In this document: positions 1 through 13,259 of the stretch, in pieces
Position numbering within the stretch: the first letter of the stretch is position 1
Layout: each line of letters begins with the position of its first letter
Assembly: GCA_023014335.1 (NCBI GenBank)
Contig: JAECYW010000018.1
Coordinates: 1 to 64,000 of the forward strand
DNA from: Galerina marginata
Lineage: Eukaryota > Basidiomycota > Agaricomycetes > Agaricales > Galerinaceae
Direction of reading: 5' to 3'
DNA: 64,000 bases
The notes under the pieces: generated by a model
Databases searched by the model: none
Seen by the model: the letters and a program-made list of their open reading frames with translations, nothing else
What the model was told of the DNA's origin: nothing
Made by a program: the position numbers and the translations under genes

Positions 1-3000
1 TACAGTCTGACCAGCATCAAAATGTACATGGTAAATTCGACAGCCATACTGAGAGAGAAACCGGTGTTTGATGCGCCTACAGGCACACCATATACCAAGT
101 ATGCTGCAAGTGCTGTGGTGAATGCTGCTCCGAGGAAATCAATACGAACTGCGATCCACCGATTCAGGTTCCAGGACGTTCGAGCAACGCGGGTATAGAG
201 ATTGATGCGAGTTAAAGATTCTTTTTGAATATGTTTTGAGCTCCATATGCTCTGATAGAAACTGAGAAAACGTCAGAGAGGGTAGCATCTTTCGACAGTT
301 TGGATATTCACCAAGACCATGGATGGCAGCACTGAAATTCGAAAGCATTGGTGAACGAGCGTTACTGTAAATTGAAATGCCATAGACTCAGCATCTAAAT
401 GACGATAGGTTTGGAATAAATGCGTACCTCATTTCACGTTTCACAGACAATTGAGCCATCAGATACATGTTTCCCAAGTAGAATCCAACAGCAGCAACAC
501 CAAGTCCCGGAAACACAAAACAAGGGCGTGAACAAAATGACAGCGCCGAGTTTCATCAGAAGGCCACACAGGCAATCCGTAAACCACATCAATGATTGAG
601 GAATAGTGCCATCGACACTGCGGATATCTTGATGGCATCGCGTAATGATTCGCGCTGTTGGCGTCCTCGTCAAGCCACCTTACGGTTAAGGTATTTGAGG
701 AGTTTGTATATAAAACTTGTTAAAGCTTTACGAACCGGAGGGTACTCCCGAGAATCGAATCGACAAGTGTGTTGTTGATGGTTTAGAAGCACGCATTGAA
801 CCGATGACGTAGTAGATGTAGGCAGCAGTGTACATGATAATGCTACCCATTAGGAGTGCAGAATAGATATATATGTAGCTTGACAGGTGGAAAATCAGAT
901 TTTTTGTTCATAAAAAGTCACGAAGAAATGACTCACAAGGGTGCATCAACCTCAGAAGACTGATGGCCCTCGTATTGTGTGCCCCAGTAGCCAAGAAACC
1001 ATGTCTGAAAGGTTATGGTCAACTCATTCACGAGGAGTAAACCAAAAATGATGGAAAAGAAAAGGACAGGATGGTTTCCACCCATGCTATTCAAAAGTAA
1101 CTTGATGGACTTCCAAGTGACGTGCCCTTCAGCTATTTCTTCTGCAACCACAAGTTTTCCATCAGTAGGTTTCTGTTGAACAGGCTCCATGACTTGTTTG
1201 CTGATTTCAGTGGCTTCTTGAGCTTGTTCTACTTCTGCCACCAATGTCGAATTACGGGCAAGGGCGACAGAGATATCTGTTCCCTGGGATTTCACTTGTC
1301 CATCCAGTCCAATGGACACGATAAAGTCGGCAATTGGACTCGCAAGAGCGATGTTATGGGTCTGAAAGAGATTCGGCGTTGGATGCGGTAGACGGTAGGA
1401 AGCTACTCACAACGAGTAAGATGGTTCTTTCTTTGACGAGATCTCCTTTAAAACATTCTTCTACGATCGAGGATGAACTTGGTTGTAACTTCAGTCAATT
1501 ACAGACGGAGAAAGACAATAGATGCTTACGTGTGGACATCCAGTGCAGCAAAAACGTCATCAAGTAGGATAATGTGTGCAGGCGAGTAAATGGCTCGTGC
1601 AAGCGTTATTCGGGCCTTTCCTGAATGAGAGAAGTTTTGACAAACAGGTGTTGATGATATCTACCTTTTGGCCTCCACTGCAATCCATAATCATGTGTAA
1701 GCAAAGTCTAACCGTCAAAGTCGAATTCTGACCTTAATGTGATTCCGCGTTCGCCAACCTCTGTCGCATCGCCAGCGTCGAACAGTCCAAGGTCACGGTC
1801 CAATGCGCATTGCTTCAAAACTGATGAAACATCAGCCAAAATCAGCTCCTTGTAATTAGAGGTTTTACCTTTGTTGTATCGGGCCTGGTCAAACGGGTTA
1901 CCAAATAGGATGTTGTTCCGAATGGTGTCGTTCTGAACCCACGATTCTTGGGAAGCATAGGCTACCCCGCCGTCACGAGGAAGGTTAAACCAAGAATGGG
2001 GGCCAGAAGGGATGAAATGCATTTCTCCTGGACAAAAAACAATATTCAGTATGATACGCAGGGAAAGGACGACGAGTATTCTGACCAAGTAATGCCATTA
2101 ACATGGACGTTTTACCCGATCCGCTGTAAGATGTTTATGAGCCTCTACACAGTCTGAACAAGGATGAAAGGACGGACGTTGGTCCGATAATAAGGTTAAT
2201 GCAATTTCGTTTGAAAAGCAGCTCTCCGGCTATACGAAGCTTGAATATACGGCTAGAAGGTGTTGCTGTACCATCCTCTACTACCAGCGACCACGAAAAT
2301 GTGGCATTCTTGAAACCAATATCAGAATTCGACACAGTGACGGTTGGGAATGTGGACTCTGAAGGGCTTGAAGATTTCTTCGTAAAAGAGTCCAGCAATT
2401 CTGTTTCATAAAGAAAGGTTTCGACACGGTCCAACGATACCTTGCCTACAACGCATTAAAGTGAATACATTTGAAGTGCACCACGGGTGATACTGTAACA
2501 GACCTTGGATAATCTGGAGAGATTGGCGAAGTAGCCTGTAAAACTGCTCTCGCAACATTGAAAAGACAGTCATGCTCGGAAAAATTATTGAAGCTGAACG
2601 CCGAATCAATCCACTGTTTACGCTCAATGTTTAGGGAAAAGGCACCTGTGAGTTCCTTCTTCATGACAACGGTGTAGACAACATATGAAGCGAGCATTGT
2701 CAACGTAGGCAATGTGTATCTGTGATGCCCCCTGTCAAGATCGGCACCAGAAGACGGGGTGAAAGGTTCCGTACCCTAAAATTCCGTTGATATTATCCAA
2801 TAGTTTTAGTTTCCAGATCCACTTAAGCTCGTCTTCACGAGTTTTGTGAAGACGCTCCGACATCTTCTTCTCCCAACCAAAAAGTTTTATCATTCGGAGA
2901 ATGCCAACTGCCTCTGCAACGGCCTCTACCCTTGCATCGGTCTATGGAGCATGAGTTTCCCCAAGCTCTTCGCAATGGTGGACACATACCATCTTCATCT

Positions 3001-5396
3001 TATGAACTTGCGCTTGCTGAAGCAATCTTGCAACAACTAGAGGAACTGGGAGCAGTATGGTCATCACAGCGACTCCCACGAAAGCACTGACAGGGATTGC
3101 CATTAGCATGATATCTGAGGAACAGCAAGTAGGTCAAACCTCCAGCCAAGTACCCGGTATAAAAATATCAAACAAAATGTGATTTGAAGAGGAACATAGA
3201 GAACTGGTTAAATTTGGATCAATGGTATCAACTTTATAGGGAGAGTTATGCTTACTGATCATCAAGAAGTCCCTAGCCTCAACGATATTGTTTACGTCAG
3301 TGGTTACAAGGTTGTTGATTTTCCCTGTGATATTATCGCTGGAAGGAGTTTTCGGCGACACAGGCTTGCCAGTTGCAGAAGTGGTGGATGATTTTTTCGC
3401 GTCAGTGCGTGAACTTTCGATAGAAGCGTCTCTGGAAGGGACTATTGTTACAGCCTGAGACTGATCACTTGCAATTTCGTTCCTAGGACCGTGTTCAGCA
3501 GTCTCATCAACAGTGGTGGAACCGCTGTCCAAACTAGCAGAATCGCTAAGTTTCCCATTTGACTGAGGCGTCTCAAGAGCCGTGTCTTGGGCTGTGGACG
3601 CATTGGAAGTTTCCGTCTTCATTCGAATACGCAGACTGTGCTCAAACACAAGCTGCGTTATCAGACCTTCTGCCAGGACAAGGGTTTTCGTGGCAGTGAA
3701 AAGGTACCAGTGAGCAGAGAGCGACTGCAGCATAGGGCCAAAGAAGAGCCATAAAATCCAGAACCAGGGACGTATCAGGGCCTGATCTCTTCCAGTTTCC
3801 ATGTAACTAGAACAGAAACCTTCTAGTAAGCGATGACTCGAAAGAATAAAATAAAATGCAGAGGCAAACTTTAGAAGTCGGTTAATTCCTATCGGAGCGG
3901 CAAATCCGCCTACAGCATACCCGGAAATCGTAAGCGCCATAATAATATATTCTTTTCCTGTAGGTCATCGAAGATCAGCTAAGTAGTCCCGGTTCTCGCA
4001 AATGTCGACTTACGGTAAACACGCATCAATCCAAAAAACAAGCCTCTACGCTTAGCCCCACGAAATGGGTCAATATGCTACCCAATGGATATGAGCGCGA
4101 CTCGGACCTGTGTAGTATTTCCTCACCGGAAAAGCTTTGTCTGTTCTGTACTTTGCAGCATCATAATCAGCTAGAGGGGGTAGTTGATCAATACCAAGGT
4201 GAGGGACCTTGTAGCCGAGGAAAATAGTCGAGTCCAGGAAAGTGTATGTTATCAGAGAGAACAGAGAGGCCGTTTGTTCGGAATTTGGCACCGGCATGGG
4301 GTTCTAGGAATTAACAGTCAACTCAAGTAATTATGTCCAACGAGTGACGAAAATTACCTTCGGATCAAGTGGAGTATAGCGACGAGGGATAAGGAGAGGG
4401 ATAGCTAACGCTGTAATCACTAGGACGGCAATCTTCAAAAAAAGAATGTTGCCCTCTGCTTCGTCGACAGGTGATTGAGTGTAAGTAGCAAGCGGCCAGA
4501 TATCGCGATAAGTGTAGACTGCCAGTCCTGAGAGGAGGATAGTATTGTTGTATCTTGTTACGGAAGTACTCCACCCCTTCGACAGCAATGTAATGAAGGC
4601 CAGAATTGTGGTGTAGCACTAGAATATGAATATTGATTAGTTGAAGTCTTGATCCAACAGCCGACTTACGTATGTCCCAGTCATCAGGATCTCTGGGCAG
4701 TCTCGTAGAGTAGTCAAATCCCACAAATTGGCCTTTAACCCACAGCCATGAACAGTGAGGATGGATAGAAGCGTCAGAACCATGCAGCCAGCAAGACGCG
4801 CCACCATGAACAACCAGACCACATATCCACCATGGTAGTCAATTAAACCCTTCAGATTTTGTGCGAGTCCCTGCGGGCGGGATCGAGCCACACCTATCGT
4901 TGATGCCTCTTCTTGCGGACTCGAGCGCTGGTTCGCGAAAAATTTCAAGCTGACACTCAGGAAGTGAAGAATCTGGATGCAAAATGCAAGGAATGCGACA
5001 GCAAACGGCAAAGTACGCGAGTCATCGATTTGGCTAATGAACATATCATTCGTGCCACGAATCTGAAAAGCATTGAGACTTACAACAAGTCTCCGATAAA
5101 GAGGCGCATGGCAATATAATGAGCAGCTGAATGCCGCAGTGCTTTTAAAACCACCTGCAGTGTCCACCAAAGGACCCAAGGACGACGGAGATATTGGAGG
5201 GAACCAAGAGTAGTTATGCCGTTATGTAAGAGATGTTTACTTTACCTACGAAAATTAGGAACTCAACCTTAGATGACACAGGGAGGAAAAACCCAGCAGT
5301 CCAAAGATGTAAAAGGATACAGCCTGAGTCCATCTGTCCTGTTGAAATGCAAATGACCATGACAGATAGAATGGATACATAGGGCTCGTACGACAA
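1..5396 (-). CDS. ABC transporter, ABCC/MRP-type, partial (3' end beyond window)
   Basis: ATP-driven membrane exporter of the full-length fungal ABCC class (multidrug-resistance/conjugate transporters). From the 5' side (right) come hydrophobic helices of an N-terminal membrane region (about 5200-4070), then the first ABC membrane domain (about 3950-2450). A Ser/Thr/acidic low-complexity insert lies at about 3600-3340, just before the loop with INNLVTTDVNNI. NBD1 follows: Walker A GPTGSGKTS split by an intron (about 2190-2100), Q-loop region AYASQESWVQ (about 1960), signature LSGGQK (1735-1665, partly on a 13-nt exon) and Walker B ILLDD (about 1575). The second membrane domain starts at about 1100 and runs off the window, so NBD2 is not seen. 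At least a dozen short introns are present. The first exon is uncertain: an ATG at 5396 is only a guess, and hydrophobic sequence continues to about 5626. Substrate and membrane cannot be told from sequence. Confidence 0.85.
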
Positions 5397-5631
5397 ACAT
5401 CCGGGCCGTTATTCTAAGTATAACGTTGAGGATGGAGACTGTTTACCATTCCATTAGTTACAAGAAGTGGGTAGTTTAAAACGTTTAGTAAAATAGAATC
5501 GCATGCAATAATGTAACTAATATGTAAGAAATAGATCGTAGAATATGACGAGGTCAAGCTCAAGCCTGAGTAACATAAGAATAGATAGCGGGTCAGCTGG
5601 TGATGAAGAAACGTTGACTGAGCCATCGTCA

Positions 5632-6949
5632 TTAGTAGTAGAAGTCGTAGTCCCTAAGGATAGCACGCTCCTCGCGTTCGCGTTTCTTCTCCGCTCGAAT
5701 CTGTTTCTGCCGCTCCTTTTCGATCTTATCGTTAGCCTTCCGGGCAGCGGCCCCTTCCGCGTCGAGTTTTTCTTGCTTGGCTTTCACTTGTTCATCGGTC
5801 ATATTGCCAACCTTGCGCACGTAGACTGCGAGCCTACTTCTCTCGACACGGGAATCTATCTTCTTCTCGCAATACGCTTTGAAGTTTTTGGAAGAAAATA
5901 ACAAGTTGGAGACCGACTTCTCACAACCATCTGGGTGCTAAAAGGAGGAGCATTGCGTTCAAATATCGCATAGCAAATGAACTGAGGACTCACATTAGGG
6001 GACCATTCATATTTCTCCTCTACAGAGGGCTGAGGGTTCAATGAGCGAACGGGAATGTCAATGGAATAAATTTATATTTATACATACCGCTCCTTTGGCA
6101 GCCATGACACGAATATCGTTGCTTGGAGTTTCGCTGTGATAGAAACCTCCGTCCACCGTAATATCAACTGACCATGACGCTAACGTGAATTGTAAGTCAA
6201 AAGACGGCATCAGCAACGGAGTCTTAGAAAAACCCACAATTGATCTCATAATCATATATGAGCCCGATGGTTTCGTTGCTTTCTCCCCCACTCAAGTTCT
6301 CCTCCTCGTCGACGTTCCATATGTCACTCAAAGCAAGCTCTGGATCCTCCACTTTGTAGTGCCAGCTGTAGTCTCCGAAATATCCCCTTCCGCCTTTGTT
6401 CTTGCCCACCGCAACCACTTCGTAAATCGCAGCGTCCCTGTTTTCGATTTCAAACCGCATTCGCAAGACTTCTTGCAATTCTTCTGAAAGATGTGCATCG
6501 TCTCTTGCCAGATCAGCAGGGTATTCCGGCACCTGTCCTTTCTTCTTGATGCATCCCACTTGTTTCGCAGCTGGGCTCGTATAAATCTCGACATTGGTGT
6601 AGACACGCGTCCGGTGCGAACGCCGTCCGCTCCATCCGAATAGGTATTGGACGAGGGTATGGAGGTTGGCGAAGGTGTACGTAATGGGGACTTGGACAGT
6701 CCGGTAAACCCCTTTGAAGCGCTGCAACTGGAACCGGAGTTGGATGTAGTCGTTCGTGGGAGCCGGGAACGTCGTGTAGAGCTCAGGATCTCCACGGTTT
6801 GATTCTGAAAAATAGACGGCGTCTGCATCAACGCGCCGCTTCTTTCCCACAGGGAGAGACGCGCCTGGCGCGTCATTTTCTTTTCCAGAGGCTTCACTCA
6901 GGCTCCTGGGTCGTTTGTTGACAAGAACGCTGGTTTCGGAAGGCGCCAT
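5632..6949 (-). CDS. PRiA4 ORF3-like domain protein with charged C-terminal tail
   Basis: The N-terminal half after a basic, low-complexity leader (residues about 1-55) fits the plasmid pRiA4b ORF-3-like fold, a domain first named from an Agrobacterium plasmid and also found in fungal nuclear genes. Visible features are YIQLRFQLQ, a strand ending in ANLHTLVQYLFGW, and the region around GYFGDYSWHYKVEDPE. Three introns follow the large first exon. Residues about 290-345 are Cys-containing (HPDGCEK..., KAYCEKK), and the last 60 residues are a highly charged helix or coiled coil rich in K, E and R, ending RDYDFYY. The start is the ATG at 6949, the first in frame. The stop at 5632 lies very close to the 5' region of the ABC transporter on the same strand. 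Biochemical function is unknown; a nuclear location is only suggested by the basic KKRR near the N-terminus. Confidence 0.75.
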
Positions 6950-7952
6950 TACGTCGTTGATCCCTGCCTCGTGTCTCCGAGGGCATTAGCCAACGGATGT
7001 GGATGATAAACAGAGAAAAAACCTCACCTTCCGGTAGTATATCCTAAGTTTAGGGAATGAATAAAGAGAAAGAGGCGGGAGTGACAGAGTTTTGTTTATG
7101 TCGGGACACAAGCAAGTACAAACCGACGCGTCGCGTCCCGAATATTTTCAACATTCCAAGCATGAACTACCACCGAGTCTGCTTTCAGAATTCCTTCGCC
7201 TGTCGTCACCCAGTTAACTGTGAAAGCAATCGCCATCAGTGATGACTGCACTATACCTTTGGCGAACTTCCAATCCGATAGCAGACGATATGTTGCACTC
7301 TGGAAACTGTCCTCTGCTCTGGTCGAAAAGCCGACATTGGTCTAATGGGTTGGTTCGAGAATCGACGTCGTGGTAGATGCTATCTCATGCTCTGAGTCGA
7401 CAAGTCCAAGGACCATGAAACGTTCCGGACGATGTCTTCAGTGCCTATCGGGTCATTCAAAATGGGGAGAAAATCCTCTGGCCATAAATACGACGACATC
7501 ATGAGGTGCATAAATTTCTAACCAACAAGATTAAATGTTGGGCAGTCACAATACTCCACAGCTTGTCACAGGCACCGATCCAGCGGCCCCAAGCCAAGCC
7601 AAGAAGGATGTCAAGAGCATGACAGCCGTTGCCGACTGTATTTGGAGATAAAGATAAGCGCCGGAAGCTGACCTCCAACCTTCACCTTGTCAGTGAGTCC
7701 TCTCCACGATGAAGGAATGGACAAGCACCCTTGGCATGTCAGAACACTCCATCGACAATTCATATGCTATGTATTCGAGGTGAACCTCAGCTGGTATTCT
7801 GCACAAATTCGTCTCATTCCATGCAGCTATGTAGGCGCCTTTCATTTAGACCAGGATATCGATGTGCCTAGCTGCAGCCTCGTGCTCGGCACTATAAAGG
7901 ATGACTCCATTACCTCGTACTCTCCGGCCCATCTCCCTCCAGTTCGCTCAAC
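6950..7952. other. intergenic region, no gene seen
   Basis: Divergent promoter region between the PRiA4-like gene (-) and the membrane protein gene (+). Only short unrelated open frames are present. An ACTATAAAGG TATA-like box lies at about 7890-7900, some 60 bp upstream of the ATG at 7953, and may serve that gene. Confidence 0.5.
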
Positions 7953-9640
7953 ATGGTCGCAGGCAACTTCATAGACGGTGATTTCTTTATCGACTGCCCG
8001 GGCATCTCTCAGTCCACCTTGCGTGCCATCTTCGGCGTGTGGATCAACGTCTGCGCAGCCGTCATAGCGATGTGTATACGCTCTCTATACCGCTCTCATA
8101 CCAGGCGCTCGCTGCTTGCCAGAAAAGACGCCCGCAGCATCTGGTTCATCTCCCCGGCTGTGACTCCTAGCGAAGTGTTTGAGCTGCGAACGCTGCTCCT
8201 GAAAGCAATCACCAGTGGTAGAATCGGGTTTGTAGTCACATCAGCATTCTGCGTCGTCGCAGCTGTGGTTGGGGCAGCCAGCACTGTTATCAGCAATCGT
8301 GCCGTCGTAACGAACACCATCGAACGCAGCTCAATGGTCAATGGAATTTTGGTGACGCGTGAACACAATTCCATCTCAAGCGCCATCGTACCCATCACCT
8401 CCCGAATTTCAGCCTTGAATAGCGCCGCTGCCCCGTTGACAGAACTATTTGACTTCGTGCCCAATGACAATGAAGATTGGGTGTATCATTCAGTAGAGTG
8501 GAACAATACATGGAAGGCGACTTGCAGCTTCGCAGTCCATGAATCAGCCGAGCTCCATGTTTTTCCTTCCAACAGTAGCGCCTTCCAACAAGAAGTCCCC
8601 ACGCTAATGAATTTTATCCCTGTGTGGGCTACGAAGAATCGCACTCGGCAGGGTGTCGACTACAGCGGGTTTTACGAACCCTCCGCGAACGGGACTGGTG
8701 TGTGGAGAGATATGGTTATTCTATACTTCTTTGCCTCTTGGGATGGGGACCAAGCCCTCAGCAAAGACTTCCAACCGCAGACCGTGAACGTCTCCTTGGT
8801 CAATTGGTTGGCGCATCGGGTGGGGAGGGTGGATGCGGATTATGATTCGTTCGTTGACACTTCGCTCAAGTCGGATGTCCATGTGGCCGACTGTTCATTC
8901 GTGAACTCTTTACAGAGTGTGATCGAAGATCAGGCAATGATACCTGCAGGAGGCGGTTTCAGTAATCCAGCAAGCAGCATCCTGGACGTGAGTGGTGTTC
9001 TAATCAATGTACCCAGCGGGCTGATGTGATGTTCATCCAGGTCTCCACTCGCTCCATAGTCAGCGCGTCTTTGAATGAGCAACAAGTCAAACAACCTACT
9101 GGTCAAGAGATGTTACGAGCGTTTCAGGCCTTTCAGTTGGTCAAAGACTCTCAATATCCTCATCCAGTGGCTCGCGCAATATCAGCACGGCGTGATGTAG
9201 TCCAAATCCGCCTTTCGGTTCTCGTAACGACGATCGGTGCATTCTTAGTGTTCCTCATCGCCGCATCTGTTTCCCGGATGCGATCCGTTGCCAACGGCGC
9301 ACATCGAGTCCACCTTCCATCCTCACAGCTGGATTGGATCGTCCAGGCAGCACGAGAACACACTCGATATTACCCTACCCACAATAGCTCCAAAGGCGTT
9401 GGAGATCGTAAACCTTCTTCAGCCAAGTTTGCTTCTCAAAATGAGAGCATTTCATTCACTGTTTCCGAGGATTTTGAATCCCACATTGTGACGCCTGCAG
9501 AGTTGTCTGCCCCGCATAAGGCTGCAATGACACCGGGGTCAATCGAAGGGCCTCAGCTTTCGCATTACGATCCATGGGCGCAATATGCGAATCAGGGTCC
9601 AGCTACGCCAGGGGTTTACGGAGATCCTACGAAGGCTTAG
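7953..9640 (+). CDS. multi-pass membrane protein of unknown function
   Basis: Two exons joined by a clean 53-nt phase-0 intron (8988-9040, GTGAGT...CAG) give about 544 residues. Hydrophobic segments lie at about residues 20-45 (following IFGVWINV), 85-110 (IGFVVTSAFCVVAAVVG) and near 410-430 (VLVTTIGAFLVFLIAASV). Between the second and third is a stretch of some 300 residues with several N-glycosylation sequons (NNT, NSS, NGT, NVS), so it is probably extracytoplasmic. The C-terminal about 110 residues are hydrophilic. This layout recurs among uncharacterised Agaricomycete proteins often found in multi-copy families, but I do not recognise a named domain. The start is the ATG at 7953; no upstream exon is evident. 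Confidence 0.7.
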
Positions 9641-9875
9641 CTATGTATTTTAATAGGTTCTTTGGAGTATTGACAGTGTACTTTCCTTTGGGTTTTATCA
9701 GACTGTTTGAAGTTCGGGCAAACATTATATCGGAGGGCTTGTAGAGTAGTGTAAGCAGATTCGTGTGAAAGACCGCGGAATTTTCTTCCATGCAAGATAT
9801 AAATTTACATATGATGGGTATAATACACTTGTTAATGCTATCGATACATTGTCTCTCATTTTAGTAAAAGAAATC

Positions 9876-11032
9876 TTAATCAGAATCGTCCAATTGGTCC
9901 TCACAATCCTCGTACTATCATAGACCAGGTGAGTGAAGGGATGTGACACAGTGAAGATCAAGCTCACCTCGCTCTTCCACTGCATCAAGACACCTCTTGC
10001 CTCGTCCATAAGAGTATCCCCTATGTCGCTCTCGACTGTACCATAGCCCGTTTGTTCGCAGAGCAAACAGCAGCCTTTCGCTAGTGCATGCTCCTGGGCG
10101 CTTATCTTTATCGCCAGTGATGGGTTGTTCCTCCCGCATTCGGCCTTGTACCGTCTAACGGCGTTGGCTAAAACTTTATCGATGCCACGCAAAGCTTCCT
10201 CCGCCAGTTTGACAGCCTTATCGGACCGGTCGTCTGTCGATGGGTCCTTGGCTTCCTCGACGAGGGTCATCGTGGCGGGGTATAGACACGGTTCTGAAGA
10301 TTTCGTTGAGGGGCCGTCGTGATGGGCGTTCACCTCGTCGATGAATTCGTCGACTAGGTTGTAGAGAATTGTATAGGAGACCCTCCCTAGACCAGTGATT
10401 CGTCTTCTTGTACCAGGAACCTTGGCGTTCAAGGCGACCTTGTTGGGCGCTCGTTACAATCACGGCAATCAAGGAAAGGGAATCAAAGAGGACTCACATC
10501 CAATGCAGAGGCCACATAATCTAGCTCGTTCAACCACTCCAAATAGAGCTCCGTCTCCAAAAGTTTGTGCTTCTTCGATCCACGGCGCTTCATCACGGCT
10601 GCTTTGGTGGAGTGAAGTAGCCGGTTCACCAGCCTTCGGGCGGTACGTTCATCTAGAGATGATGTCAGCTGACGGTGCGGGAGCCATCAACTGGTCAAAG
10701 TACCTCTGGGAACTGTCTTGAGCTCGACGACTGCATTGTGATTGGTAGGGTCGGCGATGATGTCTCGAAGAACCTGCTCCAAATCAACATCCTTTGGGGG
10801 TTTCTTTGGACTATCTCTCCGCTCTAGTAGGAATGTCAGCTACTGAGGAACGCCAGACGGTAATTATACACCACATACGTCTCTTGCGAGGTGATGACGA
10901 GAACGAACTGGCCGGACTGTCGTCCTCTTCGAAGTTTCGGAATCGCTTTCTGAGCGGTGTTTCGTATAGCTCGGTATCGCTCGAGTGAGGGAGCTTGCTG
11001 GGCGAGGAACTGAAGTGACGGGTGAGAGGCAT
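9876..11032 (-). CDS. conserved hypothetical protein, charged/helical
   Basis: Five exons assemble in frame from the ATG at 11032 to a TAA at 9876 (about 365 residues). The introns are short and canonical, and the last (GTGAGC...TAG, about 9917-9969) leads into a 12-codon acidic tail ending DDSD. The N-terminus is Ser/Pro/Arg-rich and looks disordered. The middle is helical with many Lys, Arg and Leu (region RRLVNRLLH, ETELYLEWLNELDYVASALD). A second helical part contains EEALRGIDKVLANAVRRYKAECG, followed by a Cys cluster (GCCLLCEQTG). I do not recognise a family. Basic N-terminal patches (KRFR, PRKRR) could be nuclear localisation signals. It is convergent with the membrane protein gene at its 3' side; only 235 bp separate their stop codons. 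Confidence 0.6.
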
Positions 11033-13259
11033 ATGGATACAAGTACACTATGGGAAATCACGCATTAAACAATGTAATTGGAAGGTTTAGGGCGGGCTCG
11101 AACGCGTCGCTTCTATCACGTGGTTGATGTTGATTGTGCTCACGCCTGTGGCAGCACTGTCAGGATCGCGTCTAGGAGGCCCGGCACTGAGCAGGCTGCC
11201 AGTGCCAGAAAAGTCATTGATTCAGGGGGGTTTGCCGTTGTATCGTCAGTTTAATTCGCCCCTCACAGAGTATAGTCATACACGAAGTACTTATACCCGA
11301 CGCTCTATGGAAACTTCTTTGCATCTAACGTCTGGCATATCTCTCAATAATCACTGACCTCAAGGCTCTACCAGATCTTGAGCTGCAGCGGGAGTGTCAC
11401 TGCGTCGCATGGTCGTTCCTGATCGAGGAGCCACTCAATTGCTATTTTTGGCAGGCGCTTAATAATAAGACTAACGACAGCCAACGACCCGGGAGCCAAA
11501 AAGAAGTTGACCTCTGGCGATGAATAAAATTAGTCTGATTGCCTGTGAGCGTTAATGCATAATGAGTTCTTGATTTCTTAATATTACCAGAGATGATATG
11601 AAAGCCGAGAAATCCCACAAGCGCCGAAGCGCGAATGACCCCGTGAGGAGTTCTAAACGTCCCATTTACAATACTTGTGAATACTACTGAGCTAATATGT
11701 ACTAGTCTAATTCTACCCATAATTCTCTTCCAACTCTCGTCGCCCATCTTCCGTCTCCCGTCGTCGTCTTGATCTTACTTGCTGCGATATTTGAAGTCCG
11801 GTGGATCTAAGATATCAGTGATAACTCAAGCTTATGGAACATTGACTCAGTATCTCACTCTTACAAAATCTAAATCGCTCACTTATTCTCTCACTTACTC
11901 GCGTACTAACTCAGAATCGCTTACTCACTCACTCACTCACTCACTCATTCTCACTCATTTCTCACTCACTTATTAACTCACTCATTCGGTAATCTGTTAA
12001 AAAGGGGGTCATGAGTAATATCGGATAGGGAAAAAATAGAGCGACACACCAGTGTAAATGCCAGCTTCCGCAGTTGTGCCCAATCGACGTACCGCGCCTG
12101 GGAAGAAAGGAACACCAATCAGAATCGGACCGCGTAGACAGAGAAAAAGACGAACCAAAACATAACCCTTTAGCGCCTAAACCTGCTACAATTGTTCAGG
12201 TAACTTGGGACTTCGGCGATTCTCCTAGTAATCGTCGATGAATGAGCATCAAGTGGGGACATGTAACAGACTATAACGCACTTGGAATTAGTCGGCCACC
12301 AGCTTCGATTCCAATCGTAAACACGGCGGCTTGGTTGACATGGTGGCGGCGCGAAAACTGTAAAAGGTGTCCCCAGCGGTCGTCAGCATGATATGATAGA
12401 AAAGCGATTTTGCGACGTACGGCATAAGCGATGGGCCTTAAAGGCGACGAGAGCGAGCTTTTGAGGACGGCGGTGGCTTATTGAACCCTATGTGGTGTTG
12501 GCGTTGTAAGAGTAGGCATGGCGGGATAAAATAGCGTCAAGACGAGAATATCGCGTGGAGGTAGTCGCTCGGAGGGAAATTGAGAGGCGAGGTGGTGGTG
12601 GTTTAAGGAGAAGAAAGGAAGGAGAAAGACGAGGATTTATATAAATCGCCGGTGGCTGACCTTGTTTTCTTTGGGCTCGATCTAAATTTTGGAATAAACC
12701 AATAACGATCGAAGCGTGGTTAATGACCACGACGCCGCGGTGGTGGCTAGCAGCCACGATCAAGTGATTATCTACTTTTCAGAGGTATTCTGCGAGGGAT
12801 TTAGTAGGAAGCATCCCAGAGCTAGCTGTTCCTGCTCCTGCCTTTTTCCTTGCTTGCACCTGAACGAGCACGAAGATGATCCCCTTTCGAGAAGAGCCAA
12901 TATCGAGAGAGGTGGGCCTCTACTTATCCCTTTTTGGTCATTTCAAATTGGCGAGTTAATTTGCTCGTGATTGGTTGATTTTAAGACGAACCAGCTCCCA
13001 GAACGGAGGTTGTGTTATTGCGCACGTCGCTGAAAATCGGTCGAACGACCCTCAACTTAGGGGCTTGCGGGCCGCTACTCCCGGCTGTCAATTGTTAAAG
13101 ACGAAAAAGGAAATTACTCGGAGTGGACTTGACTCCGACCCTTGTCACCTGTGGGGTACAAAGGTCGGCCTTATTTTTTCAGAGCAACGCTTGGAAGACT
13201 TTGCCACCGTACCACAGTACATTCCCTTCCTGGTCCCCCCTGTTCCGACGCGGTCACTC
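11033..13259. other. gene-poor region with a CACT microsatellite
   Basis: Several short open frames, none with family signals or splice-consistent extensions. It holds the (ACTC)n low-complexity tract reported separately and the 5' region of the F-box-like gene, where a TTTATATAAATC box (about 12635) looks TATA-like. Confidence 0.4.
11850..11990. repeat. degenerate CTCA/ACTC microsatellite
   Basis: A 140-bp stretch dominated by the tetranucleotide ACTC. A perfect core lies at about 11920-11948, with degenerate units (CTCACTTATT, CTCATTCTCA) on both sides. It is not part of any supported gene. Confidence 0.85.
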
